Assembly (NCBI RefSeq): GCF_001894945.1
Contig: NZ_BCXE01000012.1
Coordinates: 62,001-126,000 of the forward strand
Length of the DNA: 64,000 bases
Reading direction: 5' to 3'
Origin: Rhodococcus ruber NBRC 15591
Lineage (GTDB): Bacteria > Actinomycetota > Actinomycetes > Mycobacteriales > Mycobacteriaceae
Shown: positions 52,887 to 60,978 of the stretch, one piece after another
How the letters are laid out: each line of letters opens with the position of its first letter
Position numbering within the stretch: the stretch's first letter is position 1
Program-made: the position numbers and the translations under genes
Notes under the pieces: generated by a model
Seen by the model: the letters and a program-made list of their open reading frames with translations, nothing else
What the model was told of the DNA's origin: nothing
The model's database searches: none

Positions 52887-53813
52887 GTGACCGACCTGCA
52901 GATCCGAAGAATGAACTTCGCGTTCGAGGAAGACGACGTGCCGTTCCTGTGGAACGAGGAGAACCCGGCCTTCTCGAGCATGGCGAACGCGGTCTCGTTC
53001 CTGGCGATCGGCTTCGAGAAGATGATCGTGAAGATGATCCTCCAAGCCAAGCCGCTGATCACCGACCCCGACGTCGCCGCGGAGGCGGACGCGTTCATGC
53101 GTCAGGAAGGCCAGCACTCGACGGCACACCGGCAGCATGTCAAGGCCCTGATCGTGCGGTACCCCGGGCTCCGGGAAACCCTCGACGCCGTCATCGGGGA
53201 ATTCGACCGGCTCACCGCACAGACGTCGCTGAACTACCGGCTCGCCTACACCGCAGATCTCGAGGCAACCTTCACGCCGGTGTTCAAGTTGATGCTCGAC
53301 AACGAGGCCACCCTGTTCCGGCCCGGCGACGACCGGGTGGCGTCGCTGTTCATCTGGCACTTCGTCGAGGAGGTCGAACACCGGAGTTCGGCGCTCGTCG
53401 TCTTCGACTCCGTCGTCGGCTCCGACATCTACCGGATGCGCGTGGCCCCCTCGGTCTTCCGTCATGTGCTGCACGTCATCCGGCTGGCCTGCCAGGGCTT
53501 CAACGACCACGTTCCGTTGGAGGATCGCGGGATCGACGCGCTGTCGATGTTCGCGTCGTACCGGCGCGCCCAGCGTCTGCGCAGATGGTTGCCCCTCCTG
53601 CGCGCGCAGGACCACGGCCCGATGCCACGCGCCTTCGACGATCTGCCGCTCGCCGAGCAACTCGTCGCACTGGCGGGAGTGGTGCGCAGCCAGTTGCCGA
53701 AGCACGATCCGGCCCACGAGAAGTTGCCGGTACTCGCGGACGTGTGGTTCCGGCGCTACGAGGACGGCTACGACGTCACGCGCTGGTACACCGCCGACGC
53801 GGTCGCATCGTAG
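52887..53813 (+). CDS. PF10118-type predicted metal-dependent hydrolase (ferritin-like)
   Basis: A 308-residue helical protein. The N-terminal half has FLWNEENPAFSSMANAVSF and FMRQEGQHSTAHRQHVKALI, with the ExxH-type EGQH and a second metal motif in FIWHFVEEVEHRSSALVVFD (E..EH). Two ExxH pairs fit a ferritin-like diiron carboxylate site, as in the Metal_hydrol (PF10118) family. Proteins of this family are annotated as metal-dependent hydrolases, but a desaturase/oxygenase-like function would also fit a diiron site. GTG start at 52887. It is 12 bp upstream of the membrane-protein gene and divergent from tetR. Confidence 0.75.
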   Translation: MTDLQIRRMNFAFEEDDVPFLWNEENPAFSSMANAVSFLAIGFEKMIVKMILQAKPLITDPDVAAEADAFMRQEGQHSTAHRQHVKALIVRYPGLRETLDAVIGEFDRLTAQTSLNYRLAYTADLEATFTPVFKLMLDNEATLFRPGDDRVASLFIWHFVEEVEHRSSALVVFDSVVGSDIYRMRVAPSVFRHVLHVIRLACQGFNDHVPLEDRGIDALSMFASYRRAQRLRRWLPLLRAQDHGPMPRAFDDLPLAEQLVALAGVVRSQLPKHDPAHEKLPVLADVWFRRYEDGYDVTRWYTADAVAS

Positions 53814-53825
53814 GGAGCCGCCTCG

Positions 53826-54971
53826 ATGACCGACCTGTGCTCACCCACCTTCGCCGAACTCGCCGCGTCCCTGGGCTTCTCGTGCCAGGAGGCCGGTGGC
53901 CTCGTCGAGGTCCGCAACCCCTCGGCCCTGGAGAACTGGACCCTTCCCGTTCTCGAGGTCACCATCGTGCTCGGCGCGGTGCTCGCGCTCGTGCTCGCCG
54001 TCGTGCGCCTGCGCCGCCACGGCGACCCCACCACTCTGGTGCTCTGGTTCGGTGCCACCGCCTACCTGTTCGTCATCGAACCTCCGCTGTACTTCCCGGC
54101 TGCCTTCGGCATCGAGGAGCACGTGGACACGATGTTCGCCCACAACGTGTTCACCGTGGAATTCCTGTGGGGCCGGCTCCCGCTGTACATCGTCGCGATC
54201 TACCCGCTGATGGCCACGCTGGCGTTCGAGATCGTCAGAATGCTGGGGGTGTTCCGCCGCCACGGAGTTCTCGTCGGGGCCGTGTGCGTGGGATTCGTGC
54301 ACCACGCGTTCTACGAGATCTTCGACCATCTCGGACCCCAGTTGCGCTGGTGGCACTGGGCGGTGACGAATCCGATCAACCAACCCCTGTTCGATGCGGT
54401 CCCGCTCCCGAGCGTGGTGGTGTTCGCCGCGCTCTGGCCGATGTCGCTGGCGCTGTGCGTGCAGTTCTTCGTCGGTCGCCACGTCGACCGCGGCCGACAC
54501 TTCTCCGGTCTCGAGCTGGTGTGGCGCACCGTCGTGATCGGCCTGCTGGCGTCACTGGGCACGTTCGTTCTCCCGCTCCCGGCGACCGTCCTGGGCATGG
54601 GCAGTACCACGGTCCGGGCGGTGGTCTACGTGGTGGAACTGGCCGTCGTCACCGTCGTCGGGGTCGTGGTGCTCGTTCGCCGCTGGGTGTGCCTGCGACG
54701 GGGCGAGCCGGCGGTTCCCGCGTACACGAACCGATTCGTCCAGGTCTACAGCGTGGTGTATCTCGTCGTCATGGCGTTCCTGTGGGTCACCGCGCTGCCT
54801 GAGTTCTTCCGTGCCGTCGACGGCGTGACGAGCACCGGCGACCCGGTGGGCAACCTGTGGTACGCGCTGGCGTGCTTCGTCGTCGCGGCACTGTGCGTGG
54901 CCGCCACGCTGACCGTGCCGCAGGGCACGAGCGACACCACGCCCGCCCACGCGCGGGCGCCTGCCGCATAG
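53826..54971 (+). CDS. Polytopic membrane protein of unknown function
   Basis: A 381-residue protein with about nine hydrophobic helices, for example LEVTIVLGAVLALVLAVVRL (near 41-60), LPLYIVAIYPLMATLAFEIV, HGVLVGAVCVGFVHHAFYEI, AVVYVVELAVVTVVGVVVLV and LWYALACFVVAALCVAATLT near the C-terminus. Conserved-looking His and aromatic residues occur in loops (HHAFYEIFDHLGPQLRWWHW). It resembles none of the transporter families I can name. ATG 53826 follows the hydrolase stop by 12 bp, so the two are co-transcribed; a shared lipid- or terpenoid-related pathway is possible (inference). A hairpin follows. Confidence 0.7.
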   Translation: MTDLCSPTFAELAASLGFSCQEAGGLVEVRNPSALENWTLPVLEVTIVLGAVLALVLAVVRLRRHGDPTTLVLWFGATAYLFVIEPPLYFPAAFGIEEHVDTMFAHNVFTVEFLWGRLPLYIVAIYPLMATLAFEIVRMLGVFRRHGVLVGAVCVGFVHHAFYEIFDHLGPQLRWWHWAVTNPINQPLFDAVPLPSVVVFAALWPMSLALCVQFFVGRHVDRGRHFSGLELVWRTVVIGLLASLGTFVLPLPATVLGMGSTTVRAVVYVVELAVVTVVGVVVLVRRWVCLRRGEPAVPAYTNRFVQVYSVVYLVVMAFLWVTALPEFFRAVDGVTSTGDPVGNLWYALACFVVAALCVAATLTVPQGTSDTTPAHARAPAA

Positions 54972-55008
54972 CGGATCCGCGTACCCCGCAGGTACGAGGG
55001 GCCGCAGA

Positions 55009-55053
55009 CACGAGTCCACCCGCCTCGCGGAACGCAAGGCGGGTGGACTCGTG
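55009..55053. terminator. Bidirectional hairpin before glnA1 end
   Basis: Perfect 17-bp stem CACGAGTCCACCCGCCT (55009-55025) / complement (55037-55053), 11-nt loop, between the membrane-protein gene and convergent glnA1. Confidence 0.85.
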
Positions 55054-55075
55054 ACGAACGACGTGCGGAATCGAC

Positions 55076-56512
55076 TCAGCAGTCGTAGTACAGCTGGAAC
55101 TCGTACGGGTGCGGCCGCAGGTTGACCGGGGCGATCTCCTGCTCGCGCTTGAGCGAGATCCAGGTCTCGATCAGGTCGGAGGTGAACACGCCGCCCTCGG
55201 TGAGGTACTCGTGGTCGCGCTCGAGGTTGTCGATCACGGTCGCGAGGCTGGTCGGGGCCTGCGGGATGTTCCGGGCCTCCTCCGGCGGGAGCTCGTAGAG
55301 GTCCTTGTCGACCGGCGCCATCGGCTCGATCTTGTTCTTGATGCCGTCCAGACCGGCGAGCATCTGCGCCGCGAACGACAGGTACGGGTTGCCCGAGGCG
55401 TCCGGCGCGCGGAACTCGAGGCGCTTGGCCTTCGGGTTGTTGCCGGTGATCGGGATGCGGACCGCGGCGGAGCGGTTGCGCTGGCTGTAGACCAGGTTGA
55501 TCGGGGCCTCGTAGCCGGGCACGAGGCGGTGGTACGAGTTGATCGTGGGGTTGGTGAACGCCAGCAGCGACGGCGCGTGGTGCAGGATGCCGCCGATGTA
55601 CCAGCGCGCGAGGTCCGACAGGCCCGCGTAACCGGCCTCGTCGTGGAACAGCGGCTTGCCTTCCTTCCACAGCGACTGGTGCACGTGCATGCCCGAGCCG
55701 TTGTCGCCGAACAGCGGCTTCGGCATGAAGGTCACCGACTTGCCGTGCTTCCACGCGGTGTTCTTGACGATGTACTTGAACAGCTGCAGGTCGTCGGCCG
55801 CGCCGAGCAGGGTGTTGAACTTGTAGTTGATCTCGGCCTGACCGGCGGTACCGACCTCGTGGTGGCCGCGCTCGAGTTCGAAGCCGGCGTTCTGCAGGTT
55901 GGTGGAGATCTCGTCGCGCAGGTCCACATAGTGGTCGTACGGCGCGACGGGGAAGTAGCCGCCCTTGGGGCGGACCTTGTAGCCGAGGTTCGGCGAGCCG
56001 TCGGCGTTGGCCTCGACGCCGGTGTTCCACGCGCCGGAGACCGAGTCGATCTCGTAGAACGCGCCGTTCATCTGCGAGTCGTAGCGGATCGAGTCGAAGA
56101 TGTAGAACTCGGCCTCGGCACCGAAGAACGCGGTGTCGGCGATGCCGGTGCTGGCCAGGTACTCCTCGGCCTTACGGGCGACGTTGCGCGGGTCGCGGCT
56201 GTAGGACTCGCGAGTGAACGGGTCGTGGACGAAGAAGTTGACGTTGAGCGTCTTGGCGGCGCGGAAGGGGTCGATGCGCGCGGTGGTCACGTCCGGCAGC
56301 AGCATCATGTCCGACTCGTGGATGGACTGGAAGCCGCGGACGGAGGAACCGTCGAACGCCAGGCCGTCCTCGAACACGTCCTTGGTGAACGCAGCCGCGG
56401 GGATCGAGAAGTGCTGCTGGATGCCGGGGAGGTCGCTGAACCGGACATCGACGTACTCGACGTTTTCGTCCTCGATGTACTTGATGACCTCTTCGGCCGA
56501 GGTGAACGCCAC
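55076..56512 (-). CDS. glnA1: Glutamine synthetase type I
   Basis: A 478-residue GSI-beta enzyme of the usual length (about 470-480). The beta-grasp region has [19 protein letters not shown]. Catalytic and metal sites are [43 protein letters not shown] and [16 protein letters not shown]. The adenylylation loop [12 protein letters not shown] (Tyr near 406) is intact, so GlnE, encoded 13.5 kb away, can regulate it. Start: GTG 56512 behind AAGGAG. A GlnR box about 100 nt upstream indicates nitrogen-limitation control. Confidence 0.95.
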   Translation of the reverse strand: MAFTSAEEVIKYIEDENVEYVDVRFSDLPGIQQHFSIPAAAFTKDVFEDGLAFDGSSVRGFQSIHESDMMLLPDVTTARIDPFRAAKTLNVNFFVHDPFTRESYSRDPRNVARKAEEYLASTGIADTAFFGAEAEFYIFDSIRYDSQMNGAFYEIDSVSGAWNTGVEANADGSPNLGYKVRPKGGYFPVAPYDHYVDLRDEISTNLQNAGFELERGHHEVGTAGQAEINYKFNTLLGAADDLQLFKYIVKNTAWKHGKSVTFMPKPLFGDNGSGMHVHQSLWKEGKPLFHDEAGYAGLSDLARWYIGGILHHAPSLLAFTNPTINSYHRLVPGYEAPINLVYSQRNRSAAVRIPITGNNPKAKRLEFRAPDASGNPYLSFAAQMLAGLDGIKNKIEPMAPVDKDLYELPPEEARNIPQAPTSLATVIDNLERDHEYLTEGGVFTSDLIETWISLKREQEIAPVNLRPHPYEFQLYYDC

Positions 56513-56608
56513 GCTTGTGCTCCTTCAGTCAATGCGCGCCATGGGGATGGGGCGTCTGCGTCGGATACAGACCGTATTGAGCTGGTGTTGCCCGACCATC
56601 AATCCCAT

Positions 56609-56624
56609 GTTTCACCGATGTTAC
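56609..56624 (-). promoter_or_regulatory. GlnR box upstream of glnA1
   Basis: On the minus strand: GTAAC-n6-GAAAC, an exact match to the actinobacterial GlnR pattern GTnAC-n6-GAAAC, 97-112 nt before the glnA1 start codon. Confidence 0.75.
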
Positions 56625-56711
56625 AGCTCGTCTTCCGGTGTCGTGAGGACTGCATTTGTGGTAGAAGTCACCGGCGGGCACGTGGGTCGGGCCGGTCCGT
56701 CCGTTGCACCC

Positions 56712-56717
56712 TATCCT
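56712..56717 (+). promoter_or_regulatory. -10 hexamer TATCCT, leaderless start of RDD gene
   Basis: TATCCT ends 7 nt before ATG 56725; no ribosome-binding motif. Confidence 0.5.
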
Positions 56718-56724
56718 GGACACC

Positions 56725-57201
56725 ATGGCACGCATGACCGGCAGCTGGCTCTCCGGACCCGCTGCGGCGATCCCCAAGGGGCAGGACAAGGCCCAGGACT
56801 ACCGCGGGCAGCTGCTCGGACTACCCGCGAGCGGGCGCGGTGCGCTCGCCGGTACCGGCCGGCGCGCGAGCGCGCTGGCGATCGACTGGCTCACCTCCGT
56901 CGGCATCGCAACCGCGATCGTGGGGGAGCGGCCCTTCGAGAATCCCCAGCTGTCCACCTACACCCTGCTCGTGTGGTTCGTGGTCGGGGTGCTCACGGTG
57001 ACGCTGTTCTCGTTCACGCCGGGCCAGTATCTGGTCGGCCTGCAGGTCGCCCGGGTCGACGCGCCGGTGCGGGTGGGACTGATTCGCGCCCTGGCGCGGC
57101 AGCTGCTGCTCGTGTTCATCGCGCCGGCCGTCGTCACCGACGTCGACGGCCGCGGCCTGCAGGACCGGGCGACCGGCACGGCGCTCGTGCGGTCCCGCTG
57201 A
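56725..57201 (+). CDS. RDD family membrane protein
   Basis: A 158-residue protein with the RDD layout: about 45 residues before the first helix, the RRASALAIDWLTSVGIATAI signature (Arg-Asp in the helix start), a second helix TYTLLVWFVVGVLTVTLFSF, then TPGQYLVGLQVARVD and a third amphipathic region RALARQLLLVFIAPAVVTDV. The end is typical (GRGLQDRATGTALVRSR, as in RDD C-termini). Corresponds to Rv2219A beside glnA1. Function unknown. Leaderless start likely (TATCCT 7 nt upstream). Confidence 0.88.
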   Translation: MARMTGSWLSGPAAAIPKGQDKAQDYRGQLLGLPASGRGALAGTGRRASALAIDWLTSVGIATAIVGERPFENPQLSTYTLLVWFVVGVLTVTLFSFTPGQYLVGLQVARVDAPVRVGLIRALARQLLLVFIAPAVVTDVDGRGLQDRATGTALVRSR

Positions 57202-57224
57202 CGCGTCCGTCCCCGAAACGTCGA

Positions 57225-57259
57225 ACGGGAGCCTGCACCGGGTAGGTGCAGGCTCCCGT
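57225..57259. terminator. Bidirectional hairpin between RDD and DUF4191 genes
   Basis: Perfect 15-bp stem ACGGGAGCCTGCACC (57225-57239) / complement (57245-57259) with a GGGTA loop. Confidence 0.8.
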
Positions 57260-57273
57260 CGTCGGGACGGACC

Positions 57274-58014
57274 TCAGCGCCGGCGCATGGTGCGCTGCAC
57301 GCTGCGCATCTTCGCACCGGCGGGCATCGGACCCTTCGGGAGCGCGGCGCCGGACTTCTTCGTGCTCAGGGCGGCCAGCCGGCCCTCGATCGCGTCCATC
57401 CGCTTGGTGTCGATGTTGCGCGGCAGTTTCGACAGGTGCTTCTGCAGCTGTGACAGCGGGACCTGACCCTCGTCGTTGCCGACCACGATGTCGTAGATCG
57501 GCGTGTCGCCCACGAGGCGCGCGACTCGCTTCTTCTCCTGTGCGAGAAGGGCTTTCACGCGCTGCGGGGCTCCCTCGGCCACCAGGATCACGCCCGGGCG
57601 GCCGATGACGCGGTGCACGGCGTCGAGTTGCGTGGTGCCGGCCACCGCATGCGTGACGCGCCAGGAGCCCTGCAGGTTGTCCAGCGCCCACGCCGCCGCA
57701 CCGGCCTGGCCCTCGGCCTTGCCGTACACCGTCTTCTGCACCCGGCGACCGAAGATGACGAACGCGAGCAGCACGCCCACGAGCAGGCCGACCGGCAGAA
57801 GGAACCACTCGATACCGAAGATCAGCCCGATCAGGAAGAACACCAGGGTGGAGACGACGATCGCACCGATCATCCACGGCAGCAGCAGCTTGTCTTCCTT
57901 GCGCTGCAGCTGGAACGCCTGCCAGAGCTGGGTTCGCCGCTCCTTCGACGCCTGCTTGCGCGCGGCCTTCGCTGCGGCCTTCGCTTCCTTGTCGGGTTTG
58001 CTGCCTCTCGCCAT
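57274..58014 (-). CDS. DUF4191 membrane protein
   Basis: A 246-residue protein: a Lys/Ala-rich basic N-terminus (KEAKAAAKAARKQASKERRT), two helices (near 48-68 IGAIVVSTLVFFLIGLIFGI and near 70-92 LLPVGLLVGVLLAFVIFGRR), then a cytoplasmic domain with GQAGAAAWALDNLQGSWRVT, the VIGRPGVILVAEGAP segment and a Lys/Arg-rich C-terminus. Corresponds to Rv2219, the neighbour of lipA. Function unknown. Start: ATG 58014 preceded by TATCCT plus 7 nt, the same arrangement as the RDD gene. Confidence 0.88.
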   Translation of the reverse strand: MARGSKPDKEAKAAAKAARKQASKERRTQLWQAFQLQRKEDKLLLPWMIGAIVVSTLVFFLIGLIFGIEWFLLPVGLLVGVLLAFVIFGRRVQKTVYGKAEGQAGAAAWALDNLQGSWRVTHAVAGTTQLDAVHRVIGRPGVILVAEGAPQRVKALLAQEKKRVARLVGDTPIYDIVVGNDEGQVPLSQLQKHLSKLPRNIDTKRMDAIEGRLAALSTKKSGAALPKGPMPAGAKMRSVQRTMRRR

Positions 58015-58021
58015 AGCACCC

Positions 58022-58027
58022 AGGATA
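58022..58027 (-). promoter_or_regulatory. -10 hexamer TATCCT, leaderless start of DUF4191 gene
   Basis: Identical hexamer and 7-nt spacing to the RDD gene promoter on the other strand. Confidence 0.5.
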
Positions 58028-58070
58028 CTTTCCCCGCGGTGTCCTTCTCGCCACCGCGGGTCCGGTGCGG

Positions 58071-59081
58071 CTACGAGGTCAGACGCGCCAGCACGGAGCT
58101 GGCTTCCTGGGCCGCCGTGCCCCCCTCGGCCAGGTGCGCCTGTGCGGCGGGCAGCTCGCGGCCGTGGTGCGCCATCGCCTGCGCGTACAGGCGCCCCGCG
58201 CGGTACGACGACCGGACCAGCGGCCCGGCCATCACGCCGGCGAACCCGATCTCCTCGGCGGTCTTCGAGTGCGCCACGAACTCCTCGGGCTTGACCCAGC
58301 GCTCGACGGGATGGTGCCGCGGCGACGGGCGCAGGTACTGGGTGATGGTGACGATGTCGCAGCCGGCGGCGTGCAGGTCGTGCAGCGCCTCGGTGACCTC
58401 CTCCGGCGTCTCGCCCATGCCGAGGATCAGATTGGACTTGGTCACCAGCCCGAACTCGCGGGCCGCGGTGATCACGTCCAGCGACCGCTGGTAGCGGAAC
58501 GCCGGGCGGATGCGCTTGAAGATCCGGGGCACGGTCTCGACATTGTGCGCGAGCACCTCGGGACGTGATTCGAAGACCTCGGTGAGCAGCTCCGGCTTGC
58601 CGTTGAAGTCGGGGATGAGATTCTCGACGCCGGTGCCCGGGTTGAGCTCGTGGATCTGCCGCACGGTCTCGGCGTAGAGCCACGCACCGCCGTCGGGCAG
58701 GTCGTCGCGGGCGACACCGGTGATCGTGGAGTACCGCAGGCCCATGGCCTGCACGGACTCGGCGACCCGGCGCGGCTCGTCGCGGTCGAGCTCGGCGGGC
58801 TTACCGGTGTCGATCTGACAGAAATCGCATCGACGGGTGCACTGCTCGCCACCGATGAGGAACGTCGCCTCCCGATCCTCCCAGCATTCGTAGATGTTGG
58901 GACAACCGGCCTCCTCGCAGACCGTGTGCAGGCCTTCGCGCCGCACCAGTCCCTTCAGCTCGGAGTACTCCGGGCCCATCTTCGCCCGGGTCCTGATCCA
59001 GTTCGGCTTACGTTCGATCGGCGTCTGTGCGTTTCGGGTCTCGATCCGCAGCAGCTTGCGTCCTTCTGGGGCCACAGTCAC
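58071..59081 (-). CDS. lipA: Lipoyl synthase
   Basis: A 336-residue radical-SAM enzyme. The auxiliary cluster cysteines are Cys55, Cys60 and Cys66 ([13 protein letters not shown]) and the radical-SAM CxxxCxxC is Cys81-Cys85-Cys88 (CTRRCDFC). Also present are the [19 protein letters not shown] and [18 protein letters not shown] motifs and a C-terminal RSSYRAGR (RSSY). It inserts two sulfurs into octanoyl groups on DlaT and the other lipoyl proteins. GTG 59081 fits the known N-terminus; TAGGAT is 7 nt upstream, a leaderless arrangement. It is downstream of lipB by 66 bp. Confidence 0.95.
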   Translation of the reverse strand: MTVAPEGRKLLRIETRNAQTPIERKPNWIRTRAKMGPEYSELKGLVRREGLHTVCEEAGCPNIYECWEDREATFLIGGEQCTRRCDFCQIDTGKPAELDRDEPRRVAESVQAMGLRYSTITGVARDDLPDGGAWLYAETVRQIHELNPGTGVENLIPDFNGKPELLTEVFESRPEVLAHNVETVPRIFKRIRPAFRYQRSLDVITAAREFGLVTKSNLILGMGETPEEVTEALHDLHAAGCDIVTITQYLRPSPRHHPVERWVKPEEFVAHSKTAEEIGFAGVMAGPLVRSSYRAGRLYAQAMAHHGRELPAAQAHLAEGGTAAQEASSVLARLTS

Positions 59082-59088
59082 GGACCCG

Positions 59089-59094
59089 ATCCTA
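59089..59094 (-). promoter_or_regulatory. -10 hexamer TAGGAT, leaderless start of lipA
   Basis: On the minus strand TAGGAT precedes GTG 59081 by 7 nt; no ribosome-binding motif. Confidence 0.5.
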
Positions 59095-59147
59095 CGCCCG
59101 ACGGTACGGACCGGGCTCACCCCGGGGCGGGCCCCCGGAGGCGCCGC

Positions 59148-59930
59148 TCAGCCGTACCGCACCGTGGTGAACTCCGGGCGCGGGGTCTGCGGCGGCTCGG
59201 CACCGACAGCCTGTTCGAACGTCACCCGTTCGATGTCGTGGTCCGTCACCGGCAGGCGGCCGTCGAGCGCGTCGATCACCGCCGCCGTCACCGCCGGCAT
59301 CACCTCGGCGACGGTGACGTCCCGGCCGAGCTCACCGGTGAGCGAGGTGACGCCCGCGTCGCGGATGCCGCACGGCACGATCGAGTCGAACGCGTCCAGG
59401 GTGGCGTCGCAGTTGAGGGAGAACCCGTGCATCGTCACCCCGCGCTGCACCCGCACCCCGATCGCGGCGACCTTGCGCTCGGGCAGCCAGTGCCCGTCGC
59501 GCAGCTCGGCCGGCAGCCACACCCCCGAGCGGCCCTCCACGCGGCCGCACGTGAGCCCGAGGTCGGTACAGACCTCGATCAGTGCCTGCTCGAGACGTCG
59601 CACGTAGCCGACGACGTCGATGGGTTCACCGAGCCGGATGATCGGGTAGCCCACCAGCTGTCCGGGTCCGTGCCAGGTGATCTTGCCGCCGCGGTCGACG
59701 TCGATCACCGGCGTGCCGTCCGTGGGGCGGTCCTCCGGGTCGGTGCGCTTGCCGGCGGTGTACACGGGCGGATGCTCGAGCAGCAGCAGGGTGTCGACAC
59801 CGCGGCCCTCGGCCCGGTCGGCGGCGATCTCCCGTTGCCGCTCCCACGCTTCCAGATAACCGATCAGCCCCAGATGCGCCACCGCGACGGGTTCGGAATC
59901 GAAACGGGCGGAGGAAGATGCGCTGCTCAT
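59148..59930 (-). CDS. lipB: Octanoyl-[ACP]:protein N-octanoyltransferase
   Basis: A 260-residue LipB. The [16 protein letters not shown] motif near 82-97, catalytic Lys153 in [19 protein letters not shown] and Cys187 in VPCGI are all present. It moves the octanoyl group from ACP (from the FAS-II pathway) to the lipoyl lysines of DlaT. The first 14 residues ([14 protein letters not shown]) are longer than usual. TAGGGT lies 8 nt before ATG 59930; a GAGGAC could also act as a ribosome site. Confidence 0.93.
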   Translation of the reverse strand: MSSASSSARFDSEPVAVAHLGLIGYLEAWERQREIAADRAEGRGVDTLLLLEHPPVYTAGKRTDPEDRPTDGTPVIDVDRGGKITWHGPGQLVGYPIIRLGEPIDVVGYVRRLEQALIEVCTDLGLTCGRVEGRSGVWLPAELRDGHWLPERKVAAIGVRVQRGVTMHGFSLNCDATLDAFDSIVPCGIRDAGVTSLTGELGRDVTVAEVMPAVTAAVIDALDGRLPVTDHDIERVTFEQAVGAEPPQTPRPEFTTVRYG

Positions 59931-59938
59931 AGTCCTCG

Positions 59939-59944
59939 ACCCTA
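59939..59944 (-). promoter_or_regulatory. -10-like TAGGGT before lipB
   Basis: On the minus strand TAGGGT is followed by 8 nt to ATG 59930. The spacing is slightly longer than in the other cases, and GAGGAC within it may be a ribosome site. Confidence 0.35.
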
Positions 59945-59976
59945 CGCCGTCGGAGAGCCGTCGCGAAGAGGTGGCT

Positions 59977-60867
59977 TCAGGTTCCGAGCGTGTGTGCCAG
60001 GGCGGCTCCGATCGTCGGATACCGGAACTCGAAGCCCGCCGACTCGAGGACCGCCGGCAACGCGCGCTGCCCGGTGAGCACCAGGGCGTGCGCCATCTCC
60101 CCGACGACCGCGCCGACCACGAATCCGGGCGTCGTCCACGGCGCCGGGCGGTGCACCGAATGCGCCAGCGCTTCCGTGAACCGGGCGTTGGTCACGGGAG
60201 CGGGGCCGGTGACGTCGACCGGACCGGCGATATCGCCGCGGCCGAGGACGAAGCCCAGCGCCGCCACCACGTCCTCGAGCGCCACCCACGACATGTACTG
60301 CCGGCCGTCACCGAGCCGGGAACCGAGGCCGAGCCGGAAGAGCGGATGGAGGCGGCGCAGGATGCCGCCGTGCGGGCTGAGAACGATCCCGATGCGGAGG
60401 ACGATCGTGCGCACCCCGGCGGCGCGTGCGGGCGCGGTGGCGGCCTCCCAGTCGCGGCACAGGTCCGCGACGAACCCCCGCCCGGCGGGGCTGCGTTCGT
60501 CCACCACGTCCTCGCCGGTGTTCCCGTAGACGCCGACGGCGCCCGCATTGACCAGCGTCGGCACCCCGGCGGAGGCGGCGGCGGTGGCGAGGACGTCGGT
60601 CGGGACGATCCGGCTGTCGCGCAGTTCCTGCTTGACCGCGCCGGACCAGCGACGCTCGTCCATTCTCGAGCCGCACAGATTCACCACGGCGTCGACGCGG
60701 TCGAGCGCCGCGGGATCGACCCGGCCCGTCGGCGGGTCCCAGAACCATTCGTCCGGCGCTGCCGGCGGACGGCGGACGAGGCGACGCACCTCGTGCTCGT
60801 GCGCTCGCAACCATGCCACCGAGGCCGTTCCGATCAGCCCCGACGAGCCCGCCACGAGGATGCGCAT
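59977..60867 (-). CDS. TIGR01777-type NAD-dependent epimerase/dehydratase
   Basis: A 296-residue short-chain-dehydrogenase-like protein. The N-terminal nucleotide motif [20 protein letters not shown] (GxxGxxG) opens it. The family elements are [49 protein letters not shown] and [14 protein letters not shown], with a DUF1731-type C-terminal end ([20 protein letters not shown]). This is the SDR subfamily of YfcH, whose substrate is unknown. Corresponds to Rv2216. GACAAT lies 7 nt before ATG 60867, a possible leaderless start. Confidence 0.9.
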   Translation of the reverse strand: MRILVAGSSGLIGTASVAWLRAHEHEVRRLVRRPPAAPDEWFWDPPTGRVDPAALDRVDAVVNLCGSRMDERRWSGAVKQELRDSRIVPTDVLATAAASAGVPTLVNAGAVGVYGNTGEDVVDERSPAGRGFVADLCRDWEAATAPARAAGVRTIVLRIGIVLSPHGGILRRLHPLFRLGLGSRLGDGRQYMSWVALEDVVAALGFVLGRGDIAGPVDVTGPAPVTNARFTEALAHSVHRPAPWTTPGFVVGAVVGEMAHALVLTGQRALPAVLESAGFEFRYPTIGAALAHTLGT

Positions 60868-60904
60868 GCCGGTGATTGTCCCGCATTCGCAGAGGCCGGG
60901 ACGC

Positions 60905-60945
60905 GGAAGCGGGGGCCTCGTCGGTGTGACGATGCCCCCGCTTCC
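60905..60945 (-). terminator. Hairpin after dlaT
   Basis: 12-bp stem GGAAGCGGGGGC (60905-60916) / complement (60934-60945), 17-nt loop, past the dlaT stop codon. Confidence 0.65.
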
Positions 60946-60978
60946 CGGTCCGGTGAGTGCCGGGCTACACCCGGTGGA

